NCBI RefSeq assembly: GCF_026210795.1
Contig: NC_089435.1
Coordinates: 1,488,001-1,552,000, forward strand
DNA length: 64,000 bases
Direction: 5' to 3'
Source of the DNA: Rhizophagus irregularis
Lineage: Eukaryota; Glomeromycota; Glomeromycetes; Glomerales; Glomeraceae
Part shown: in pieces, positions 55,026 through 64,000 of the stretch
How the letters are laid out: each line of letters opens with the position of its first letter
How positions within the stretch are numbered: position 1 is the stretch's first letter
Program-made: the position numbers and the translations under genes
Notes under the pieces: generated by a model
Told to the model about the DNA's origin: nothing
Database searches by the model: none
What the model saw: the letters and a program-made list of their open reading frames with translations, nothing else

Positions 55026-55140
55026 CGGCACAATCACTATATATAAATTTGGGGTAAATTTATATGTAATTTTTATATGTTCTAAAATCTATAGACAAGT
55101 AGTAATAAATATTAAAATATATTATAGAATAAATTCATAA

Positions 55141-58100
55141 CATCGGGAAATTTTTTTTGGGGATAAATATCGATAATTATCACTTTATCGATAATTATCA
55201 CATTTTATCGTACTAAATAAATCGATAATTAACGTATTATGATGATCATCGATAAACAACTGGAAAAATATAACGATATTTAACATTAATGTTATTTATT
55301 GATAATTATCTGAAAGATATTTAATGGTATTAAGTGTTAAAAATTTTATCGATGAATTTCTATAAGATATTTAACATTAATGATATTTATTGACAATAAT
55401 CTGAAAAATAAATAATGATATTAAGTGTTAAAAGATTTTATCAATAAATTTCTGTAAGTTATTTAATGTTAATGATATTTATTGATAATTATCTGAAAGA
55501 TAAATAATGATATTAAATGCATGTTTAATTTTATCAATAAATTTCTGTAGTGATAATTTATCAATCCTGTATAGATTTGTGTTATGTAACATGATATTTT
55601 AATTAATTAAAAATAAGTTACGAGATTATTTAACAATCACGTGTATTATATCATGTGACATGACTTTCCGTTAGTTAAACTACTAAGACGCGACGATAAG
55701 TTTATTTTAAACTTTTTTTTTAGTTTAATTAACCATTTCCTTCGCCCATTCCATTTACACTCTTCTACCCTTCTTTTCCCCTTCCACTCTCACCCGTCTC
55801 TTTCGCACTTTCCCTTCACCCACTTCACCCTTTTTTACGCTTTCTTTTTTCTTTTTTTTTCTTTTTCACCTTTCGTTCATTTTTTTCCATTTTTTTCATT
55901 TTCCCCTTCATTTTATCTCGTTTATTTCGTTATTGTCATTTCTTTCTTTTATTTTGCATTTTTTTTTACGCATTTTTTGGTTATTTATTTCCTTTTTTAT
56001 CCCTTTCCGTTCTTCCGTCTTTTTTAAATGATACCGTCTTTCTCTTTCCCTTTTTTCATTCTTTCCTTTTTCCTCTTTCCTCTATTTTTCCCTTTTCCCT
56101 TTTCCCTTTTTTTGTTTTCCTCTCTCTCCCTCTCTTTGTCCTTCCTCTCTTTCACACTTCCCTTTCACTTAAATTAAACGCTTTTCACAACATGAAAAAA
56201 ATTATAAATTTATTTTTTAGGTCACGTTTTTGTTTTGGTAGATCTCTTGTGAAATGATTTTCGTCTATAGTACTAATCCTTTTTTTTTAGGTTTTGTCTC
56301 ATTTTGACCTTCGGATGCCTGGGAACTTGTTTCTTTTTAGACGGCCAAAAAACACGTTAAAATTCGGTAGGAAAGGAAGGGGGAGGATGTATTCTTTCGT
56401 CTTTTTCATTGATGAAATGGTTTTCTGGATTTTTTTGGATTTAGCTCAGGATTTAGGTAAGAATTTTTTTTATCAATTTTTTTATTTTATTTTTAACGAA
56501 CTTTACTAAAAGTTCATTTCTTTTTCTTTTTTTAGATCTTTCAGGTCAGACATTAGTGAATTTTTTTTTTTAAATATTTATTTTAACGAAACTTCTACTA
56601 ACATTTCATTTTTTTTCTTTTGTAGATGGCCAGTTCTTCAGTGTTTGGACGCGTGGGAAACTCAGAAGGTTTCTCAGTTAAATTTTTTTTGTGCTGATTT
56701 TTTTTTATAAATCATCCATATGATTAAAAAATGTTTCTTTTTTTTTAGGTCCATAACGCTCATTTCGAAGGCTGGACTCCTGATTTTCTTTTTTTAGATG
56801 GCAGGATCTCTAAACGTGTGAAAAATTCGGTATGAATGAATTTCAATCAGGTTTTTTTTATTTTTTAATGAAACGTTTATTAACGTTTCCTTTTTTTTAG
56901 GCAGTTCTTCAGCCACTTCAAATTCTCAGGTTTAGTATATATGTTTTAAATGTTTAAACAATTATCCTCGAGTCTTTTTTGGACGTGTGAAATTTTGGTA
57001 TGTATTTTTATTCATTGATTTATTTAATTTATCGAAATGGCTTCTAACGTTTCGTTGTCTTCCTTTTTTTAGACGACTTGCTCTTCAGGTTTAGACGCAT
57101 TAGATCTAGGTAGAAATTGGTTCTTATATCAAAACATTAACTAATGTTCTGTTTTTTCTTTTATTTAGGTGGTTGTTCAGTTTTTTTTTTATTTTTATCG
57201 AAACTTTGATAACATTTCAATTTCTTTCTTTTATTTAGGGAGCTTTTTGGTCTCACTAATCGGCTCGTGGGTTTCAGTTTATTTACTCAAAAATCTTGCC
57301 TTCTTTATTTTATTGAAACGTTACTAGTTAACGTATCGATTTTTCTTTTTTTTTAGACGGTTATATTCTCAAGTCTCTTAGACATGCGAAATTTCGGTAT
57401 GTATTTTTTTAGCATATTTAATTTATTTAACGAAATATTTGCTAACATTTCATTTTTTTTTCCTTTTTCAGGTGGCTCTTTGGTTCTTTTGGAAGTTGAC
57501 TTAGTTTTTTTAAATTTAATCTAATTTTTTAACGAAATGTTTGTTAACGTTTCGATTTTTTTTTTGTAGGTTCTAGTTTCAACTTTAGGTATTAGACTGA
57601 GTTTCAACGTAACTTTGAAACTTAATTTTTTTATTTTTATATAATGAGAAATGTCAACTCACATTTCTTTCTTTATTTTCGTAGGTTATAGACTTTAGAT
57701 TGAATGGGGAAAGTGAAGACGGTAAAGTTTCGCAATACCTGTTGCGGGACTTGATTTATTTTATTTTATTAGAAAGAAATGCTTTCTAACGCGTCTTTCA
57801 TTTTCAGATATGGTAAATTCCATAATTTACAAGATTGCTAATATATTTTTTTTATTTGAAACGTTTTCTAACGTCTTTTTCGTAGGTTTTTGGATTTTGT
57901 TGGGATACTGGGTGATATGATCAGTTTCAAAGGTACTATTCGAAACTTTTTTTTTAATTTATCTCTTTTAGAAATCTTTAATTAATGTTTATTTTCATTT
58001 GTAGATTCTTAAATGGCTCTTTGGATGGAAAGTTTCGTTTTTTGTCTTTTATTATTAATGAAACATTACTTTTGGCTTTAGTCAATAGTTTGGATGGGAG

Positions 58101-58419
58101 TTTATTGTAGAATTTTTGAATTTTTAGTTTTCTTTTTTTCTTTTCAATATTTGCATATTATTTAGTAATAAAATGATGTATTTGCTTAAAAAACAATATA
58201 TCGTATAATTATCAAATGAATATATTTTGATATTTATTGTTTAGGTTATAGTCCGATAATTATTTGTTTGGTTAAATATCGATGATTATCATTTAAGTTT
58301 AAATATGATAATTTATCACTCTTTATCCCTATCGATATCACTCGACGAGTCCGATTAATATCGATGTATGTCATGTGACCTTTTCATCGACATATATCCC
58401 CTAGAAAAATTTCCCGATG
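55141..58419. mobile_element. 3.3-kb terminal-inverted-repeat element
   Basis: The left CATCGGGAAATTTTTTTTGG with GGATAAATATCGAT (55141-) is the inverse of ATCGACATATATCCCC followed by TAGAAAAATTTCCCGATG (-58419), ~30 of 34 bases. Just inside lie GATAATTATC-rich subterminal repeats; three ~92-base tandem units at about 55260-55550 on the left; a ~450-base C/T-rich tract (55730-56170); and an exon-intron array (56221-58004). No transposase recognised. Target duplication unclear. It sits between two parts of a Tc1-like transposase relic. Confidence 0.7.
56221..58004 (+). repeat. degenerate exon-intron array inside the 3.3-kb element
   Basis: At least a dozen segments end in a T-rich tract plus TAG/CAG (ends at 56290, 56340, 56535, 56625, 56748, 56797, 56900, 57072, 57168, 57238, 57356, 57471, 57569, 57684, 57807, 57885, 58004). 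Before the tract most contain GAAACGTTT...CTAACGTTTC, a small hairpin that places a CTAAC branch-like site in or near its second arm (for example 56870-56889, 57431-57451, 57533-57554). Several intervening exon-like pieces repeat: ATGGC or ACGG at the start, TCTTCAG in the middle, GACGTGTGAAATTTCG at the end, then GTATG (56829, 56997, 57396). So both exons and introns appear multiplied. No protein family recognised. Confidence 0.6.
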
Positions 58420-58519
58420 AAATATGAATACATATACCAATTAGGTATCTTTATTTTCTAAAAAAATTTTCGAAACTCTGCCAAAAGATACTTTCCTGTA
58501 AGCTCAAAAAAATCAATTC

Positions 58520-58610
58520 TTAAAAATTTACCCATCAGATTTGAACCCCTGAAATATTTGAGATTTCTCGCCATCTATCAGCTCTAGTGAGATAAAATTA
58601 TTACCATTCA
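58520..58610 (-). other. tRNA-like (possible SINE) relic
   Basis: On the minus strand TAGAGCTGATAGATGGCGAG resembles an A box and GGGGTTCAAATCTGATGGG a B box, ~35 bases apart. Stems do not pair well enough for a tRNA gene. It may be a tRNA-derived SINE head or tRNA pseudogene. Confidence 0.25.
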
Positions 58611-58699
58611 ATTCGTTTCAGTAAAATGATTATAATGAGCTATATTACAATCATTAGATGCTGAGTTATAAATGGATGTTTTACTATCGGAGCAATAGG

Positions 58700-59185
58700 C
58701 GTAGTGTACAAGAAGGTATCAAAACATTTGAAGTGTAGTTTCATTGGAAAATACCACTTTTTTCCAACTATAATTCACATGATCATGGGCGCAAGATAAT
58801 CGGTTCTCTTTTGCTTTTTGTGTCGAAAGAGAAACCTTTCTGGGACGAACGGATACAAGACCAAGATTTTATAGCTCACGACAAATGATCCGTTCACTAA
58901 CTCAAGTTCTGGATTTTTTTCTTTAAGCCGAGCCTTCATTTATTTCACTTGCTGTAGTGAAATGATTTGCGCTTGACGATCATTCCAATTTGGCGGCGTT
59001 TTTTAGAAGTCAAAGACCACTAACTATAGTAATCTTTACCAGTTTTTTTAATGAACTGACATAACGTTCACAGGAGCGTAAGGGAATAACTGTTCTTTGT
59101 GAAATTTCTCTTGCATTTCGGATTTTTTGCTGCCAAAGGAGTTAACGTCATTTCAGTTTTTTTTGAGCGTAGTGCCGTTGTTAAC
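58700..59185 (-). pseudogene. Tc1-like transposase relic (N-terminal and central part)
   Basis: Minus-strand pieces in several frames: AREISQRTVIPLRSCERYVS (helix-turn-helix region), SERIICREL and NLGLVSVRPRKVSLSTQKAK with a stop between, then CAHDHVNYSWKKVVFSNETT, which matches the W(K)KVxFSDES/T block with the second catalytic acidic residue (here NE for DE). Frameshifts and stops throughout. The GGHTKY terminus lies at 54968-55025, separated by the 3.3-kb element and other insertions. Confidence 0.65.
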
Positions 59186-60096
59186 GCCATTTTAAACGGG
59201 AAAACATGAAGAAATTTATTTTTTTCTATAATTTTTTTTGTTCGCTCCTATCACATAATAAAAAAGAAAATATTCATCATGATAAATCAAAATCTCTACA
59301 AAATTTTTTATTATAATAAATAAATTTAATTGTTAATAAAAAAGACGTTACATTCCTTTTTTTTCGATTAGGAATTAAATTAGATGTGCTTGAATAAAAA
59401 TTGTTTTGATGTTTTTTTTTCTTACGCTAAAGAATAAGAAAATAGAATTTTTTTCGTGTTTTGCCACAAATGTTTTTTAATTACGTTAAAAGTCTTTGAG
59501 AATAATTACTGTATAGTATCTTTAGACTTTTTTAATAGAAATATTATTAACCAGTTTTATTTTAATCTATAAATTAGGAAATATTAGAAATACAAATATC
59601 GATTAAATGTGTGTATAATTTTTTTCAAATGGGTCTACGATAATTCGTCATGTGAGGATTTACAACAATAAAAACCTTTTCGGACTTAATGGAATGATCA
59701 GCAATTATTTTATTATTTCCACCGATCAACAAAGGATATAACCTAAACACTTGAGACATGAAATGTAAGGTGATTATTTCATAGTCTAAATTAATTGCTC
59801 TATAATCATTTCCTTAACAAGTATTGATGATCCAACGCCCCAGCCTTTATAATAAAGGCTTTATTACATGCATGTGCATATACTATTAATTAAATTAAGT
59901 TTAAATTCTTTGAAAAAGAAAATTATTAGAAAAAATGCCAAATTATTTTGTGCTCAACCTATAGATAATTTTGAATAATAATGGAAAAAAAGAAACGGAA
60001 CTGTCGATCATCATGATGTTTATTTATTACACAGATACGCCACTCCCAAATTATTTAACAATTTTTCTTTCTTAAAAAAATAAATAAAAAAAAAAA
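59186..60096. other. upstream region of the last F-box gene
   Basis: AT-rich; no gene. The conserved module seen with other F-box copies is not recognisable apart from GATCATCATGATG near 60007 and the A-run before the ATG. Confidence 0.4.
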
Positions 60097-61569
60097 ATGT
60101 TCGTTAAAGACGTACTTTTCCTAATATTAGAAGAATTAAAAGATGATAGAAAATCTCTCCACTCATGCCTTTTTGTTAATAAAACTTGGTGTGAAATAAT
60201 AGTACCAATATTATGGAAAATTCCTGGAAAGTATACTCTAACTAATAACGCAAAGAATGCTTTATTTAATGTAATACTTTTACATTTATCAGAAGAATCA
60301 AGAAATATTTTGAAGAATAATGGAATTAATCCTTTTATAGAAGAATATCGACGACTATTATTTAATTATATCAGTTTCTGGAGATATTTAAATTTATTTC
60401 TTTTAGAAAGTATGATCGTTTCTATAAAAAATATTGAAAAGTACAACATTTCTATTATAAGAAAAGAAGTATTAAAATTATTTATTAATAAAAATACAAA
60501 GTATATTTATCTTGATATTCCGGAACAATTTAGTTATCAATTACATCAAATTCCAGGTGCTGAATATTGTTTTTCAAAACTTGAATGTCTTCATTGTGAT
60601 GATAATACCGATCAAAATATTTTTAAAGGATTGGCTAGAATAAGCAAGTCAATTAAAAAATTAAAGTTTTATATTATGCAATGTAACAATAATGATAATT
60701 CCGGAATTATTAAATTAATTGAAGCTCAAAAAAAGTTGGTTGATGTTCATTTAGTTTATTTTTATACTAATATGAGAAATGAACCATATTGTAAAACTCT
60801 TGAAGAATCATTAATTAAAAATTCGGATACAATCCAATATTTAAGAATTGGTTGGAAACCAACTACGAAAATTCTTACAAGTCTCGTAAATTTGATAAGT
60901 TTAGATATAAATTTGAATTTATTAGGCAATACCAATTGGAATCATTTGGGAAAAGCATCTTTACCACTCTTAAAATACTTAAGAGCTCAACAAGTTCCAT
61001 CTAAAATTTTGACGAGATTAATTGAAAATACAAAAGGATATCTTATCGAAATAAGTATACTTTACGAAGGTACTGATAATAGAGAACTAATTCGAGCAAT
61101 TTATCATAATTGTCAAAATCTTAAATATCTTAAATTATCATTTAATAATGATAATATTTCAGAATTAGAAAATTTATTAATTAAATGTCAATATTTGAAT
61201 GGATTGGTTATTTTTACTGATGAAATAAATGAACCTGATTGGGATGATTTATTTGAAATATTAACTAAATCATCACCAATTAGTTTGTATAAGTTCAAAC
61301 TTTCATTTATTTGGTCATTTAAATTATTGGAATCTTTAAAGTTATTTTTTAAAGGTTGGGAAAGTAGACATCCTATGCTATTACACACTATTCCTATTGA
61401 TAAATATTACACAAACATAAAGCAACCACTGCAACAATTGCAACAACAAATGGAGAATTTAATCAGAAAATACGAAGCAAGAGGGATCATTAAAAAATAT
61501 GATACCGATTTGTATGAATCTATATTTGAGGAATTCGAATGGATTCAAAAGAAGTTGCTTTTTGTCTAA
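60097..61569 (+). CDS. F-box protein with LRR-like C-terminal region (divergent member)
   Basis: A 490-residue single-exon protein. The F-box at residues 1-42 reads VKDVLFLILEEL, SCLFVNKTWC and ILWKIPGK, where other members have NRTWC and LWRNP. The LRR-like region holds the family landmarks KYIYLDIP, CFSKLECLHCD, ISKSIKKL, EESLIKNSDTIQYL, NLKYLKLSF, TKSSPISLYKFKL. The C-terminal part is longer, with a Gln-rich insert (QPLQQLQQQMENL) and extra residues after EEFEWIQ. Its promoter module is the least conserved of the set. Presumed SCF adaptor. Confidence 0.9.
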   Translation: MFVKDVLFLILEELKDDRKSLHSCLFVNKTWCEIIVPILWKIPGKYTLTNNAKNALFNVILLHLSEESRNILKNNGINPFIEEYRRLLFNYISFWRYLNLFLLESMIVSIKNIEKYNISIIRKEVLKLFINKNTKYIYLDIPEQFSYQLHQIPGAEYCFSKLECLHCDDNTDQNIFKGLARISKSIKKLKFYIMQCNNNDNSGIIKLIEAQKKLVDVHLVYFYTNMRNEPYCKTLEESLIKNSDTIQYLRIGWKPTTKILTSLVNLISLDINLNLLGNTNWNHLGKASLPLLKYLRAQQVPSKILTRLIENTKGYLIEISILYEGTDNRELIRAIYHNCQNLKYLKLSFNNDNISELENLLIKCQYLNGLVIFTDEINEPDWDDLFEILTKSSPISLYKFKLSFIWSFKLLESLKLFFKGWESRHPMLLHTIPIDKYYTNIKQPLQQLQQQMENLIRKYEARGIIKKYDTDLYESIFEEFEWIQKKLLFV

Positions 61570-63525
61570 GTGATCATTAGTATATGTAATATTTTATTTA
61601 TTTTTTTTTTCATTCTTTAATAATTCATGTATAGTTAAACCGTTAATGATTTTAATTTTTAATAAATGAATATAACATACATATTTATTAATCGAGTACG
61701 TCGGTTCATAATTTGTAAGGATTTAGGATTATTAACGTCGGGTTTGTATTAACAGGATTCTGATCGTTGAGATTTCGTAGCAAATCCATTTAAATTTGAA
61801 GGTTTATTATACAAACCATATATAAAGTCCATATAATTAAAAAATGACTCTATGTGCCCCCTCTAATAATCTAAAACTAATCTTTGAAAGGATTGCTGTA
61901 ATAAGTTATTTTTATTAGTACGAAAGCCACGCTTCGAAGAACGCGAGCTAAATAAAATGTATTGGTGAATGACAAGATAATTCGTTACTTTGACTCTCAA
62001 GAATATAATAAATTTTCTACTGGAAGATTATTTGCGGTTCATGCCGCAATTGCCGCATATTCGTGATTAAGAAATTTAATAAAGTTATAAGAGAAATCAA
62101 TTGATTCAACTCTGTTATTATTAATAATATCTTTATTATAGTTTCGGGTGAAACTATTTTTTCAAAATCTGAAATATTTCGCCGAAAGTATCTGAAACTT
62201 CTGAACCCAAATTAAACCAAAATTATAAAAATCTAACTTTATAAACTATAAATCGGTAATTCTACAATTTGCTGTATATTTGATTGATGACTCAACTGGG
62301 TATTATATTAAAAAATTACTCATCTATATACTCTGTGCAAAGGTCACACGTATGTTCGTCCGGTGTACAATATATGAGGTTAAATACAATTACTCACATC
62401 GGTCATATGAATAAAATGTTACTCACGCGAAAAAAAATCAAAAAAATTGCTTTCTTATGGTGAGTTTCGTCATGAGTAAATGATTACATAATTTAAATAA
62501 TATAAATATATCTCAATATCTTTATTCTTTTCTTTAGGTTTTCTTTATTTTCTTTTTTTTTTAGGTCTATCTTCTAGGTCTTCTCTTTATCACCTTTTAG
62601 GCCCTTTTTCTTTACGTCTTCCCTCAGGTACTTGTATGTGGGTTGGGAGTGTGGGTTTGTGTGTAGGTGGTGTGTGTATATTTGTGTATTTCCTCGCTCT
62701 TTCCCTTCTGTCGCTTTCTCTTTCCCTTTCTGGATCTTGCAATGATTAAAAAACAAATCCAATTTTTGTTACATTCGGTTATTTGACATTTGGATTATTG
62801 CAAGACGAAATTGCCAAATGATTATGGACGATATTTTGATCAAAAAACTCCCAGCCTCCGAGATTAAAAAATGATCAGGTTATTCCAAACACTGTAAAAG
62901 TATTCAATCATTTTGTACTTGGATTGTTTAAATCAAATTAAATAAAATGGTCACTAAAACAAAACATAATAAAATTTCTAATATTTATCTTAATTTATAT
63001 GATTTGATCATTAATTTTGATTGTTATAATTTTTATGCCATGGATATTTGCAATTTGGATTGGCCTCGTGTAATCAAGTCAAAATTTTTTTATCCTGTAC
63101 TTTGACTTGAATTCTGGTTTAAGTGATCGTTCTCACTCTATTAACTCATGTCTCTTCATATAATTAAAAACAAAGCTTACAATTACTATGGCCATATAAA
63201 TTTTACTTGTACATAAATGTTTCAGCTATATATATTCAATATAAAAAAAATATTATACCAAATCAAAAAATTGTTTACATACAATTGAAAATAGGATATG
63301 TCTATTACCTATACTGTGGCGCAGTAGTCACGTGAAAATCTAGGTGATCGCAACTTGGAAAACGGTAACCGTTAAAGTCTGTCGCGTTTATTTACTCACG
63401 AAAAATAGCAAATTCAGTGTTACAAAAAAAAAGGAATATGATTGAAAGGGTTTTAGAAAATAATTGTTTAAATTTGAATGTTAAAAATTTCTTCAACGTG
63501 CTAATCCTAAGAATGTTATTATGGA
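61570..63525. other. AT-rich stretch without recognisable genes
   Basis: No coding signal. A C/T-rich and GT-rich tract at 62520-62740 produces one compositional minus-strand frame. Confidence 0.4.
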
Positions 63526-63670
63526 AAACTTTGTCCGGAGCGAAGCGAAGGACAATATATGTCTACGCACTATGAAAAAAAAAAATCGATTACGTGAATT
63601 TCTCTGTCCGCCACGTGATCGTCGCCCAATGAAATTGACAAATTTTAGTTTTTCGCTCCGGGTTCCCGTT
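63526..63670. mobile_element. short element of the GTCCGRAGC family
   Basis: Begins TTTGTCCGGAGCGAAGCGAAGGACA and ends TTTCGCTCCGGGTTCCCGTTTCCTAG. CCGGAGCGAA and TTCGCTCCGG are exact inverses. It shares both ends with the longer copy at 6472-6995. GCTCCGGA-plus-CCTAG/CCTAAC ends also occur near 3095, 5470 and 5806. Confidence 0.5.
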
Positions 63671-64000
63671 TCCTAGTTTAGTTATGTTTATATGAAATCA
63701 ATTAATAAATTAATAAAGTGAACAAACCGATTTATAACTTATAACTTATGTAATATTTGTTGCTGACCTAGCAAAGTCTTTTAAATAAAACTTGTTGTCA
63801 CCTGATCACCACGTTGAGGTGCAGCAAGGGGTGAAGGGAAACGAAAGGGAAAGGGGAAAACGAGTAAGAAATAACAAATAATACTATCAATTATAATATT
63901 TTCTATTCTTAGTAAATGTATATTTATCCCCACACACATGATACCTTATAGAATCCTTACTATAAAACGCCGCACCACAATACCTTAGGTTATTACAAAA
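63671..64000. other. window end, no gene seen
   Basis: AT-rich with a short purine-rich stretch near 63830-63870. Confidence 0.4.

Noticed and set aside
62574-62762. Short minus-strand frame
   Set aside because: Lies in a C/T- and GT-rich tract with no protein-like pattern.

Overview
The window is AT-rich nuclear DNA, most likely from an arbuscular mycorrhizal fungus of the Rhizophagus irregularis type (Glomeromycotina). Three things point there: repeated F-box/LRR-like genes starting with a LLFLILEEL...SCLLVNRTWC...LWRNP block, a Sel1-repeat gene fused to a protein kinase, and a separate intron-containing kinase, all in a dense background of non-autonomous transposons and eroded retroelements. 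The assignment comes from family resemblance; no database search was run. There are no bacterial features. Short introns with GTAAGT, CTAAC-like branch sites and TAG acceptors are visible.

Layout. 0-1.7 kb: a 5'-truncated, frameshifted non-LTR retroelement flanked by a 36-bp repeat. 2.6-15 kb: an F-box cluster with two intact genes (3511-4932 minus, 11127-12590 plus) and five relics, broken up by small inverted-repeat elements. 15-27 kb: retroelement relics and dispersed repeats, gene-poor apart from an F-box fragment at 24.1 kb. 27.5-28.4 kb: a two-membrane-segment protein of unknown function. 30-36.6 kb: a kinase locus whose upstream region is a tandem array of 32 complete intron-like units, each separated from the next by exactly three bases. 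39.3-41.3 kb: an intact F-box gene whose inverted paralogue is the pseudogene at 13.2-14.6 kb. 42.7-45 kb: a 2.27-kb hAT-like element with an 8-bp target duplication. 45.4-47 kb: an inverted-repeat element enclosing a retroelement tail. 47.3-52.4 kb: a 31-repeat Sel1-kinase gene with a recent in-frame 972-bp internal duplication and a MITE in one intron. 52.6-59.2 kb: an eroded retroposed gene, a second element with an 8-bp target duplication, a 3.3-kb terminal-inverted-repeat element carrying a degenerate exon-intron array, and a broken Tc1-like transposase. 60.1-61.6 kb: a fourth intact F-box gene.

The intact genes look like members of expanded signalling and ubiquitin-ligase adaptor families rather than one pathway. 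F-box proteins would choose substrates for SCF ligases through their LRR-like tails, and the kinases would carry variable N-terminal modules. The most unusual signal is the intron-triplet array at 31.7-35.0 kb. Splice donor, acceptor and branch-like motifs are kept throughout while the three bases between introns take 15 different values, which suggests either a micro-exon variability cassette or a satellite grown from an intron. A second, independent exon-intron array sits inside the 55.1-58.4 kb element.
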